Assembly (NCBI GenBank): GCA_963844575.1
Contig: CAWJOU010000005.1
Span: 2,294,001 to 2,358,000 of the forward strand
Length of the DNA stretch: 64,000 nucleotides
Source: DASZUK01 sp963844575
GTDB lineage: Bacteria; Actinomycetota; Acidimicrobiia; Acidimicrobiales; RAAP-2
Direction: 5' to 3'
Part shown: positions 24,024 through 32,017 of the stretch, in pieces
How positions within the stretch are numbered: the first letter of the stretch is position 1
Layout: each line of letters opens with the position of its first letter
Position numbers and translations under genes: made by a program
The notes under the pieces: model-generated
What the model was told of the DNA's origin: nothing
The model's database searches: none
The model's input: only the letters and a program-made list of their open reading frames with translations

Positions 24024-25823
24024 TCAGGAGGCGTTGTTCTGGGCCGGGGCGCTGATCGATCCGGCCCCGGAGTAGACGGCCTGCCAGTTGCCCTGCGACG
24101 GTTGGCTGGCGCTGGCCGGCCCGGCGCCGATCACCGAGTAGAGGTTGAGCATGACCCGCTGGAGGGCGGCGTTGACCGCCGGGTTCGGCTCCGGCAGAAC
24201 GTTCGGGGGGATGAGCGGGCAGTCGACGAGGTTGCCGACCCAGCTGGCGTTCCCGCTGGCGAAGACCCCGCCACCGCCCGACGCCGTGTACCACGTGACG
24301 TCGGAGTAGTTGCCCCCCCGGTTGGGCACGATCGAGTGGGCGATCACGTCGACGTTGGCCGGCCCGGTTCCGCCCGGGACGTACCGGTCGAACTCGCCGA
24401 CGACGACGTGAGGCAGCTGCTGGCCGCTCGTCAGGCCGGTGCCGGCCAGCAGCCAGGACGACGCGTCGGCGACGACCATGTTGGCTGTGGCCGCGACGTC
24501 CTGGTACATGTTGCCGATGAGCGCGCTCTCCTTCCACGACGTCGGCGGCGACTCCCAGCTCGGCCCGGTGACGACGGCGTCGTTCACGCCGTTCATCGGG
24601 TCCTCGGCGGCGTCCTTGTAACAGATCTGCTGGCGGTTCGGCCCGACCGACGAGCTCTGGAACCGGATCTGGCGGTAGCAGGCGTTGGCGCCGAGGAAGG
24701 CCAGGTTCGTCCCCTTGGCCAGCGCGGTCTGCGCGCCCTGGCGCATGGGCAGCGACCAGTACTCGTCGTGGCCGAGGCTGACGAGCGCCTTGTGGTTTGT
24801 CAGCAGCTGCGGCCGTGTGTGGAGGTCGACGTCCGTCCAGTACGTCACGTCGAGACCGAGATGCTCGGCGTGGAAGATGACCGGTAGCTCGTTGCCGACG
24901 AAGTCGGCTGCGCCGGACGCCCAGTCGTGGTCGTACGGCCGGTCGAACGAGACGATGCGCGAGCGGTGTGTGTAGTCGCCGTTGCCCGGAGCGTGGGTGA
25001 ACGACAGCGAGCCGTCGAGGTTGCCGTAGTAGAGGCTGTAGCCGCCCCACCGGTTGTAGGCCTGCCACGTCGTCACACTGCTCTGGATGACGACGGCCGC
25101 GGTCGACGAGTCGTCGCGAATGCACAGCGGGACGAACTGCTGCTCTGTGTCGGCGCCGACCAGCTTGAGCAGGTAGGCCCCCGACGGCCACGCCGCGGTG
25201 ATCGGGACGGTGATCGACGGCTGCCACTGGCACTCGATCATGTTGGTCGGGCCGACGATCGTCGGTGTCGGCTGGCGGGCCCCCGCGACCTCGGCCGACT
25301 GCCAGACGAGCCGGCCGCCAACCCCGCCGTAGTAGCCCATCCGGTAGGCCTCGACGTGGAACTGCGGGGCCTTCGTGCTGACGAAGAGTGTGACCTTTTC
25401 GCCGGCGACCGCGCTGACCTGGCTGGCGTACCCCTCGATGTCGCCGGGGTTCTGCGGCGTCGTCACCCACCAGGCGTGGCCGGGTTTGGCGTTCTCGGCG
25501 ACGATGGCCGGGGAGACCGGGATGGTGACGCCGTCGACGGTTCCCGTGGTCGGGCCGGCGATCGTCGTCGACGTCGCCGTCCGCTTCGGCGTGCCCTTCG
25601 ACTTGGGGTCGGCGGTGGCGGGGCTCGGGCCGTTGCCGGACAGCGCGTCGTAGACGCCGTAGCCGGCCGCCCCGACGGCGACGACACCCCCCAAGGCGGC
25701 GACGCGCCGGAGGAAGAAGCGGCGGCTCATCTCGGGGCTACGGGGCTGGCGGGCCTGGGCCGATTGGATCTCCCGGCGAGTCCGCGGGCCGTCGGGCGGT
25801 GGCCCCCCTTGGTCTCCGGTCAC
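24024..25823 (-). CDS. Tat-exported protein with an N,N-dimethylformamidase large-subunit-like domain
   Basis: About 599 residues. A twin-arginine signal 'MSRRFFLRRVAALGG' starts near residue 32 and is followed by a linker and a large domain with 'KVTLFVSTKAPQFHVEAYRM', 'YYGGVGGRLVWQS', 'WQAYNRWGGYSLYYG', 'SLGHDEYWSLPMRQG' and 'LAFLGANACYRQIRF'. These are characteristic of the C-terminal domain of the N,N-dimethylformamidase beta subunit. True DMFase is iron-dependent with Tyr/Glu ligands; whether this relative is active on formamides is unknown. GTG 25823 is preferred because TATCGT ends seven bases upstream (leaderless); ATG 25730, at the twin-Arg motif, is the alternative. Confidence 0.8.
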   Translation of the reverse strand: MTGDQGGPPPDGPRTRREIQSAQARQPRSPEMSRRFFLRRVAALGGVVAVGAAGYGVYDALSGNGPSPATADPKSKGTPKRTATSTTIAGPTTGTVDGVTIPVSPAIVAENAKPGHAWWVTTPQNPGDIEGYASQVSAVAGEKVTLFVSTKAPQFHVEAYRMGYYGGVGGRLVWQSAEVAGARQPTPTIVGPTNMIECQWQPSITVPITAAWPSGAYLLKLVGADTEQQFVPLCIRDDSSTAAVVIQSSVTTWQAYNRWGGYSLYYGNLDGSLSFTHAPGNGDYTHRSRIVSFDRPYDHDWASGAADFVGNELPVIFHAEHLGLDVTYWTDVDLHTRPQLLTNHKALVSLGHDEYWSLPMRQGAQTALAKGTNLAFLGANACYRQIRFQSSSVGPNRQQICYKDAAEDPMNGVNDAVVTGPSWESPPTSWKESALIGNMYQDVAATANMVVADASSWLLAGTGLTSGQQLPHVVVGEFDRYVPGGTGPANVDVIAHSIVPNRGGNYSDVTWYTASGGGGVFASGNASWVGNLVDCPLIPPNVLPEPNPAVNAALQRVMLNLYSVIGAGPASASQPSQGNWQAVYSGAGSISAPAQNNAS

Positions 25824-25935
25824 GACCCGAACGATACCTGCCGGTTGGCTGTCGGTTGGCTGTTTTCGGCTAGTCGGCGGGCCGGCGGGCTTTCGCCGGT
25901 TGGCGCCGCGGCCGGCCCCGTGTGACAGTGACCCG

Positions 25936-26589
25936 ATGGACGTGGGTGTGCTCGGAGGGACCGGTCCGGCCGGTCGGGGACTGGCCGTGCGGCTGGCCGC
26001 GGCCGGGTTGGCGGTGGCGATCGGCTCGCGCGACGCCGACCGGGCGGCGTCGGTGGCCGCCGAGGTGGCTGGCGCGTGGTCCGGGCGGTTGCCCGGCTCG
26101 ATCAGCGGCGCCGACAACGCCGGTGCGGCGGCCGCCGATCTCGTCGTCGTCGCCACCCCGTGGGACGGCGCCGTCGCCACCGTCCGGGCCCTGGCCGAGC
26201 CATTGGCCGGCAAGGCCGTCGTCTCGATGGTCAACGCGCTCGTGAAGGAAGGCCGGGAGATGCTGGCCCTCGTCCCGCCCCGGGGCTCGATGGCCGCCGC
26301 CATCCAGGCCGCGCTGCCGGGCTCCCGGGTGGCGGCCGCGTTCCATCACCTGCCGGCGTCGGAGATGGAGAACCTCGACTCCGGCCTGCTGGCCGACGTG
26401 CTGGTCTGCGCCGACGATGACGGGGCCCGAGAGGCCACCCTCGAGCTGGTCGAGCGGATCGAAGGGCTGCGGCCGCTCGATGCCGGCAGCCTGAGCCAGG
26501 CGGCGGCCGTCGAGGCGTTCACCGCGGTGTGCATCACCCTGAACATCCGCCACCGGGTCCACAGCACCCTCAAGCTCGCCGGCATCTGA
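25936..26589 (+). CDS. NADPH:coenzyme F420 oxidoreductase-like protein
   Basis: 217 residues. The NADP-binding start is 'MDVGVLGGTGPAGRGLAVRL' followed by 'AVAIGSRDADRA', with the SRD loop typical of F420-dependent NADP reductases for binding the 2'-phosphate. 'VVVATPWDGAV' and 'AFHHLPASEM' match the F420 and active-site regions of the archaeal Fno/NpdG family. It would interconvert NADPH and reduced F420 in the cytoplasm. ATG 25936 has no Shine-Dalgarno and a weak GACAGT box six bases upstream. mshC follows 16 bp after its stop, so the two are probably one transcript. Confidence 0.85.
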   Translation: MDVGVLGGTGPAGRGLAVRLAAAGLAVAIGSRDADRAASVAAEVAGAWSGRLPGSISGADNAGAAAADLVVVATPWDGAVATVRALAEPLAGKAVVSMVNALVKEGREMLALVPPRGSMAAAIQAALPGSRVAAAFHHLPASEMENLDSGLLADVLVCADDDGAREATLELVERIEGLRPLDAGSLSQAAAVEAFTAVCITLNIRHRVHSTLKLAGI

Positions 26590-26605
26590 GGCCACCACGG
26601 TGGGG

Positions 26606-27772
26606 ATGCGCCTCTACGACACGGCGCGGGGCGCGGTCGTGCCGTTCGAGCCGGCCGGGCCGACCGCCACGCTCTACGCCTGTGGGATCACCCCGTACGA
26701 CGCGGCCCATCTCGGCCACGCCGCGGTCTACCTGACCTTCGACGTCCTGGGCCGGCGGCTGCGCGACCTCGGGTTCGGCGTCCGGTCCGTCCGCAACGTC
26801 ACCGACGTCGACGACGACATCCTGCGCAAGGCCCGCGAGCTCGGCGTCCACTACCTCGACCTGGCGGCCGAGGAGATGGCCCGTTTCGACGCCGACATGG
26901 CGTCGCTCAGCCTGCTGCCGGTGGCCGCCGAGCCGCGGGCGACGTCGGCCATCGCCGACATCCTCTCGTTGATCGGCGCCGCGCTCGAGCGAGGCCATGC
27001 CTACGAGTCGGGCGGCGCGGTCTACTTCGAGGTCGCGACGTTCGCCCGGTTCGGCGACGTCAGCCATTTCGATCGCCCCAAGATGCTCGAGCTGGCGGCT
27101 GTCCACGGTGGGAACCCGGAGGACCCGAACAAGCGCGACCCGCTCGACTTCGTGTTGTGGCAGCCGTCGTTGCCGGACGAACCGAGCTGGGAGTCCCGCT
27201 GGGGCCCCGGCCGGCCGGGCTGGCACATCGAGTGCTCCGCCCTCGTCCTGCGCGAGCTCGGCCAGACGATCGACCTCCACGGCGGCGGCCGCGACCTCGT
27301 CTTTCCCCATCACGAGTGCGAGACGGCGCAGTCGGAGTCGGTCACCGGCCGGCGGTTCGTGCGGCACTGGCTCCACGTCGGCCTCGTCGGCCTCGACGGC
27401 ACGAAGATGTCGAAGTCGCTCGGCAACCTCGTCTTCGTCGGCGACCTCGTCAAGCACTGGGAGCCGGCCGTCGTCCGGGTGGCCCTGCTCGGCCACCACT
27501 ACCGGGGCGACTGGGAGTGGACCGACGCCGACCTGCCCGTCGCGGCCGAACGGCTGGCCCGCTGGCGGGTGGCCGACGCCGCGGCGGCCGGTGCGTCCGT
27601 CGACGGCGCCGCCCGGACCGGCGCGTCGGGCGCCGACCCGGTCCTCGACGCGGTGCGCGAACGGCTGGACGACGACCTCGACGCGCCCGGGGCGCTGACC
27701 GCGCTGGACGACGGTGCGGCGGCCGGCCGGCCGGTCGCCGCCGGCGCGGCGCTGCTCGGGATCGACCTCTGA
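26606..27772 (+). CDS. mshC: L-cysteine:1D-myo-inositol 2-amino-2-deoxy-alpha-D-glucopyranoside ligase (mycothiol ligase)
   Basis: 388 residues of the cysteinyl-tRNA synthetase-derived fold. 'LYACGITPYDAAHLGHAAVY' carries the MshC-type start and the HIGH-like HLGH; KMSKS is at 267-271. The zinc ligands expected in MshC are present as Cys26, the Cys of 'HIECSAL' and the His of 'FPHHECE'. The tRNA-anticodon domain of CysS is missing, as in MshC. It ATP-dependently joins cysteine to glucosaminyl-inositol in mycothiol synthesis. ATG 26606 is preferred over GTG 26600 by family alignment. Its presence is a strong actinobacterial marker. Confidence 0.92.
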   Translation: MRLYDTARGAVVPFEPAGPTATLYACGITPYDAAHLGHAAVYLTFDVLGRRLRDLGFGVRSVRNVTDVDDDILRKARELGVHYLDLAAEEMARFDADMASLSLLPVAAEPRATSAIADILSLIGAALERGHAYESGGAVYFEVATFARFGDVSHFDRPKMLELAAVHGGNPEDPNKRDPLDFVLWQPSLPDEPSWESRWGPGRPGWHIECSALVLRELGQTIDLHGGGRDLVFPHHECETAQSESVTGRRFVRHWLHVGLVGLDGTKMSKSLGNLVFVGDLVKHWEPAVVRVALLGHHYRGDWEWTDADLPVAAERLARWRVADAAAAGASVDGAARTGASGADPVLDAVRERLDDDLDAPGALTALDDGAAAGRPVAAGAALLGIDL

Positions 27773-27773
27773 A

Positions 27774-27789
27774 CGGCGGACGTCCGCCG
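27774..27789. other. Perfect 16-bp palindrome just after mshC
   Basis: CGGCGGACGTCCGCCG begins two bases after the mshC stop. It has no loop and no T-run, so it is at most a weak terminator. The rest of 27790-28021 shows no gene and no clear repeat; short TA-containing hexamers could serve the coiled-coil gene at 28022, but none is convincing. Confidence 0.35.
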
Positions 27790-28021
27790 CCCTAGCTCTC
27801 TGCTACCCCTCGCCCTCCGCCGCCCGTCGGGTCGTTGCCTCTGGCGCTACGTGTGGATAGCATCCCCTTGATGGGTGGAACTGGTCGGTCGGGTGGCCTG
27901 CCAGATCCCGGGTGGTCGCCACGACGGTGTCGGCGATCCCTGTCGGCGGAGCCCACAGCTGCCCCGACGGTACGAAAGGGGATCGTCTGAGGCGATCCAC
28001 GGATCGACGAGGTGGGAAGCA

Positions 28022-28552
28022 GTGGGATCAACGACGGCAATGGACTGGACGGCAGTCGGGGTACTGATCGCCGGGAGCGTGGCGGTCGCCGGAGGGATGT
28101 GGCGTCTCTTCTGCCGGCTCGAGGGCCGGTTCGAGCGACTGGCCGAACGAGTCGACGACCGGTTCGACCGGTTCGCCGAACAGGTGGACACCCGGTTCGA
28201 GCGGCTGGCCGAGGGAGTCGACGCTCGGTTCGGCGAGCAGAGCGGCCTCTTTGCCAAGGCCTTGGACCGGTTTGCCGGCGAGATGGCCAGAGGGACGACT
28301 GCGGTCAACAGCCGGATCGACGACATCAGGGCGGAAACCGCGTCTGGGTTCGCCGCGGTCAACGACCGGATCGGCGACGTCAGGGCCGACATGACGTCCG
28401 GCCTTGCCGCGGTCAACAGCCGGATCGACGACATGAGGGCGGAAACCGCCTCTGGGTTTCTCGCGGTCAACAGCCGGATCGACGACGTGAGGGGCGACCT
28501 ACGGGGGGTTCGTTCGGCGCTCGCCCGTCATCTGGGCGGCCCGGTTGGATAG
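28022..28552 (+). CDS. Membrane-anchored coiled-coil repeat protein of unknown function
   Basis: 176 residues. One N-terminal transmembrane helix (about 7-27) is followed by a continuous amphipathic helix. The first half has irregular 11-residue periods built on 'RFERLAERVDDRFDRF'. The second half has four 18-residue units of the type AVNSRIDDIRAETASGF, encoded by near-identical 54-bp repeats. The pattern resembles apolipoprotein-like or DUF1640-like coiled coils that oligomerise. GTG 28022 follows GAGGTGG. I do not recognise a named family. It converges with the uracil/thymine glycosylase gene. Confidence 0.7.
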   Translation: MGSTTAMDWTAVGVLIAGSVAVAGGMWRLFCRLEGRFERLAERVDDRFDRFAEQVDTRFERLAEGVDARFGEQSGLFAKALDRFAGEMARGTTAVNSRIDDIRAETASGFAAVNDRIGDVRADMTSGLAAVNSRIDDMRAETASGFLAVNSRIDDVRGDLRGVRSALARHLGGPVG

Positions 28553-28592
28553 GCGCTCAGCGGATAGGTGCCTCGGGACCCCGAGCACGGTT

Positions 28593-29171
28593 TCAGTGGC
28601 CGACCGCCAGCCGGAGGGCAGCCAGCTCGTCCACGATGCGATCCATCCCGTACCGGCCCTGTAGGCCGCTCGGGTTCGGTAGCACCCACAGCCGGGCCGC
28701 CCCGAGCCGTTCTGGCTGCTCCCCGATGCCCGCTCCCGGTCGCCTGAAGGCGGTCCGGTAGGCGGTCATCCCGAGGAACGCCACCGCCTGCGGACGCCAC
28801 CGGGCCACTTTCGCCTCCAGCATGGCGCCGCCCGCCCGCAGCTCTTCGCGGGACAACTCGGCGGCCGTGGCAGTGGTACGGGTCACCACGTTGGTGATGC
28901 CGACGCCGAACCGGAGCAGCTCTTGTTCGCGGTCCGGTGTCAGCCGCTCGTCGGTGAACCCGGACGCGTAGAGGGCCTTCCAGAACCGGTTGCCGGGGTG
29001 GGCGAAGTGATGGCCGACCGCGCCGGACCACCGCCCGGGGTTGATGCCGCAGAACAGCACGTCGAGGCCCGGCCCGATCACGTCCGGCACCGTCTTTCCT
29101 TCGGCTGCCGCCAGCTCGGCCGCACCGGGTCGCCGGGACGGGGCGGATCGCCCGGAGGAGGGACGGGGCAC
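28593..29171 (-). CDS. mug: G:T/U mismatch-specific DNA glycosylase
   Basis: 192 residues of the Mug/TDG branch of the uracil-DNA glycosylase fold. 'LDVLFCGINPGRWSGAVGHH' contains the catalytic-water Asn of the GINPG motif, 'FAHPGNRFWKALYASGF' follows, and 'VLPNPSGLQGRY' is the second, DNA-intercalating motif. It removes uracil, thymine or etheno-cytosine opposite guanine. The N-terminus before 'TVPDVIGPGLDVLF' is a low-complexity Arg/Ser stretch, so the GTG 29171 start is tentative and a later start is possible. Confidence 0.88.
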   Translation of the reverse strand: MPRPSSGRSAPSRRPGAAELAAAEGKTVPDVIGPGLDVLFCGINPGRWSGAVGHHFAHPGNRFWKALYASGFTDERLTPDREQELLRFGVGITNVVTRTTATAAELSREELRAGGAMLEAKVARWRPQAVAFLGMTAYRTAFRRPGAGIGEQPERLGAARLWVLPNPSGLQGRYGMDRIVDELAALRLAVGH

Positions 29172-29239
29172 CGACGCATGCTCCCACGCTGCCCTGGCGT
29201 CACCGAAACCGGGGTGACGGCTCCGCCGTCATGCCGTTC

Positions 29240-29245
29240 TACGCT
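29240..29245 (+). promoter_or_regulatory. -10 element TACGCT upstream of thrS
   Basis: TACGCT sits 79 bp before the thrS start. The leader shows no T-box features (no specifier stem or conserved T-box sequence). Confidence 0.35.
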
Positions 29246-29324
29246 GTCTGTTCCACGAGCCCCGCCGACGCGGCCGCCGCCACGGGGCCGGCAGCCGACG
29301 GCCAGACCACGAAAGACGACGACC

Positions 29325-31349
29325 ATGGCAGCGACGGTGACGGTGCGACTCCCCGACGGCTCGGCGAGGGAGCTGGCCACCGGGTCCACGGCCGGCGACC
29401 TGGCCGCCGCCATCGGGTCGGGCCTGGCCCGGGCGGCGGTGGCCGCGGTCGTGGACGGTCGGGAGGTGGACCTCTCCACCGAGCTGGCCGACGGCGACGA
29501 GGTGGCCATCCTGACCACGTCGTCCGACGCCGGTCGAGAGGTGCTGCGGCACTCGACCGCCCACGTCCTGGCCCAGGCCGTGCTGCGGCGGTGGCCGGGC
29601 GCCCACTACGCCATCGGTCCGGTGATCGCCGACGGCTTCTACTACGACTTCGAACTGCCGGGCGGCGCCCGGTTCAGCGACGACGACCTCGGCCGGATCG
29701 AGGACACGATGCGCCAGATCGTCGCCGAGGACCAACCGTTCGTCCGCCACGAGGTGACCGTGGACCAGGGGCTCGCCCTGTTCGACGCCCAGCCGTTCAA
29801 GCAGGAGATCATCCGGGCGGTCGGGGAGGGGGCCGACGAGGTCGACGCCGCACCGGCCGCGGCGAACGGCGCCGGTGGCAACGGGACCGGCGGTAATGGG
29901 GTTGGGCCGGCCATCTCCACCTACCGGAACTCGCCGACATTCGTCGACCTGTGCCGCGGCCCGCACGTGCCGTCCACCGCCAAGCTGGGGCACTTCAAGC
30001 TCATGCGGGTCGCCGGCGCGTACTGGCGGGGGGACGAGAAGCGCCCACAGCTGCAGCGCATCTACGGCACCGCGTGGGAGTCGGACAAGGCGCTGAAGGA
30101 GCACCTGCACCGGCTGGAGGAGGCCGAGCGGCGGGACCACCGCAAGCTCGGCCACGAGCTCGACCTGTTCTCGTTCCCCGAAGAGATCGGCTCCGGCCTG
30201 GCCGTCTTCCACCCCAAGGGCGGTACCGTCCGCCGGCTGATGGAGGACTACTCGCGCCAGCGCCACGTCGAGGCCGGCTACGAGTTCGTCAACAGCCCGC
30301 ACATCGCCAAGGCCGACCTCTTCCAGACCTCCGGCCACCTGGAATGGTTCGCCGAGGGCATGTACCCGCCGATGGTGCTCGACGGCGGCCAGGAGTACTA
30401 CCCCAAGCCGATGAACTGCCCGTTCCACATCCTCATCTTCGGCAGCCGCCAGCGGTCGTACCGCGAGTTGCCGGTGCGGCTGTTCGAGTTCGGGACGGTC
30501 TACCGCTACGAGAAGTCGGGTGTCGTCCACGGGTTGACCCGGGCCCGCGGCTTCACCCAGGACGACGCCCACATCTTCTGCAGCCGCGAGCAGATCGTCG
30601 ACGAGCTCGGGTCGTTGTTGACATTTGTCCTTGACCTGCTGCGCGACTACGGGCTCGACGATTTCTACCTCGAGCTGTCGACCAAGCCGCCCGACAAGGC
30701 CGTCGGCTCGGACGAGGAGTGGGACGAGGCGACCCGTGCGTTGCAGACGGTGGCCGAGGCGAGAGACCTCGAGCTCGTCATGGACGAAGGCGGCGGCGCG
30801 TTCTACGGCCCGAAGATCTCCGTCCAGTGCCGCGACGCCATCGGCCGCACCTGGCAGCTGTCGACCATCCAGCTCGACTTTCAAGAGCCCGGGCGGTTCG
30901 GGCTGGAGTACGTCGGTGCCGACAACGCCAAGCACCGGCCGGTCATGATCCACCGGGCCCTGTTCGGCTCGGTCGAGCGGTTCTTCGCCATCCTGCTCGA
31001 GCACTACGCCGGCGCCTTCCCGACGTGGCTCGCCCCGGAGCAGGTCCGCGTCCTGCCGGTCCGAGACGACCACGTCGACTACGCGGTCGAGGTGCTCGAC
31101 CGCCTGAAAGCGGCCGGCCTGCGGGTGACGACCGAGGACGCCAGCGAGGCGCTCGGCGGCCGGATCCGTCGGGCCAAGCTGCAGAAGCTGCCGTACGTGC
31201 TCGTCGTCGGCGACGACGACGTCGCGGCCGGGACCGTCGGCGTCAACCGCCGTGGCAGCGACCGCCCGGACCGCGGGGTGGCCGTCGACGACTTCGTTGC
31301 CGACGTGCTCGACGACGTCGCGCAGAAGCGGGCGGCCAGTGCCGCTTGA
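29325..31349 (+). CDS. thrS: Threonyl-tRNA synthetase
   Basis: 674 residues. The domains are an N-terminal TGS domain (1-62, 'VTVRLPDGSARELATGSTAG'), an editing domain with HSTAH and 'FVDLCRGPH', a catalytic core with zinc ligands in 'KPMNCPFH', 'VHGLTRARGFTQDDAHIF' and 'HRPVMIHRALFGSVERF', and a C-terminal anticodon-binding domain. It charges tRNA-Thr and clears Ser-tRNA-Thr. The editing domain contains a non-standard Gly/Asn-rich insertion (about 176-196, NGAGGNGTGGNG). There is no clear Shine-Dalgarno. The following HIT gene starts inside the 3' end, the same order as in mycobacteria. Confidence 0.97.
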   Translation: MAATVTVRLPDGSARELATGSTAGDLAAAIGSGLARAAVAAVVDGREVDLSTELADGDEVAILTTSSDAGREVLRHSTAHVLAQAVLRRWPGAHYAIGPVIADGFYYDFELPGGARFSDDDLGRIEDTMRQIVAEDQPFVRHEVTVDQGLALFDAQPFKQEIIRAVGEGADEVDAAPAAANGAGGNGTGGNGVGPAISTYRNSPTFVDLCRGPHVPSTAKLGHFKLMRVAGAYWRGDEKRPQLQRIYGTAWESDKALKEHLHRLEEAERRDHRKLGHELDLFSFPEEIGSGLAVFHPKGGTVRRLMEDYSRQRHVEAGYEFVNSPHIAKADLFQTSGHLEWFAEGMYPPMVLDGGQEYYPKPMNCPFHILIFGSRQRSYRELPVRLFEFGTVYRYEKSGVVHGLTRARGFTQDDAHIFCSREQIVDELGSLLTFVLDLLRDYGLDDFYLELSTKPPDKAVGSDEEWDEATRALQTVAEARDLELVMDEGGGAFYGPKISVQCRDAIGRTWQLSTIQLDFQEPGRFGLEYVGADNAKHRPVMIHRALFGSVERFFAILLEHYAGAFPTWLAPEQVRVLPVRDDHVDYAVEVLDRLKAAGLRVTTEDASEALGGRIRRAKLQKLPYVLVVGDDDVAAGTVGVNRRGSDRPDRGVAVDDFVADVLDDVAQKRAASAA

Positions 31350-31860
31350 GCAGCTCTGGGCCGGCTGGCGGCACGACTACGTCACCGCCGCCACCGAGCA
31401 CGAGCGGGCGGGGGACGACGGCGCCGTCGATGGAGGCGGCTGCGTGTTCTGCCGCATCGAGGCCAGCGGACCGCCGTCGGTCGACAACGGCATCGTCTTC
31501 CTCGGCGACCTCACGTTCGCGGTGCTCAACGCCTACCCGTACGCCAGCGGGCACCTGCTCGTCCTACCGCGGCGCCACCTCGCCGAGATGGACGAGCTGA
31601 CCGACGACGAAGCCGCCGAGCTGTGGGCGACGACCCGGCGGGCCGTCGACGCGCTCAACGCGGCGTACCGGCCCGACGGGATGAACCTCGGGGCCAACCT
31701 CGGTCGCGCCGCCGGCGCCGGCATCCCCCGGCATCTCCATCTGCATGTCGTGCCCCGCTGGTCCGGCGACACGAACTTCATGACGTCCGTCGGCGGTATC
31801 CGGGTCATGCCCGAGACGCTGGCGACGGCCTGGGAGAAGATCAGCGCCGCTTGGTCCTGA
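31339..31860 (+). CDS. HIT-family nucleotide phosphorylase/hydrolase (AP4A phosphorylase-like)
   Basis: 173 residues. It begins VPLEQLWAGWRHDYV and contains a CxxC-type 'GCVFCRIEA', the segment 'YPYASGHLLVLPRRHLAEMD', and the histidine triad 'HLHLHVVPRW', whose middle His is the nucleophile. It is the equivalent of M. tuberculosis Rv2613c, an AP4A phosphorylase that sits in the same place after thrS. GTG 31339 overlaps the last 11 bases of thrS. It likely degrades diadenosine polyphosphates made by aminoacyl-tRNA synthetases. Confidence 0.92.
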   Translation: MPLEQLWAGWRHDYVTAATEHERAGDDGAVDGGGCVFCRIEASGPPSVDNGIVFLGDLTFAVLNAYPYASGHLLVLPRRHLAEMDELTDDEAAELWATTRRAVDALNAAYRPDGMNLGANLGRAAGAGIPRHLHLHVVPRWSGDTNFMTSVGGIRVMPETLATAWEKISAAWS

Positions 31861-31887
31861 CGGGCGTCGTCGGTGCCGCCGCGTCCG

Positions 31888-31935
31888 CTCGAGTGCCGTC
31901 GGCGCGGTCGCTCGCTCGAGTGCCGTCGGCGCGGT
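31888..31935. repeat. Two copies of a 21-bp direct repeat in the HIT-glycosyltransferase junction
   Basis: A 21-bp sequence starting CTCGAGTGCCGTC and ending GGCGCGGT occurs at 31888-31908 and 31915-31935, separated by CGCTCG. It is non-coding and lies between converging genes. Confidence 0.85.
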
Positions 31936-31969
31936 ATCCACCCCGACCTCGGTCAGGCCGTCGCATGTC

Positions 31970-32017
31970 CAGGCTGCCATGCGATCAGGCTGCCGTGCGA
32001 TCAGGCTGCCGTCCGGT
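31970..32017. repeat. 16-bp tandem repeat (3 copies) at a convergent gene end
   Basis: CAGGCTGCCATGCGAT, CAGGCTGCCGTGCGAT and CAGGCTGCCGTCCGGT follow one another. The boundary of the last unit with the next CAG (TCA at 32017-32019) is the stop codon of the minus-strand glycosyltransferase, so the array again begins at a stop codon. Confidence 0.9.

Noticed and set aside
27774..28021. Small gene between mshC and the coiled-coil gene
   Set aside because: Short frames here lack a ribosome site and have antisense-like composition; the stretch holds only a loopless palindrome and possible promoter DNA.
29245..29324. T-box riboswitch before thrS
   Set aside because: The leader is only about 80 nt and lacks the conserved T-box sequence and specifier stem.
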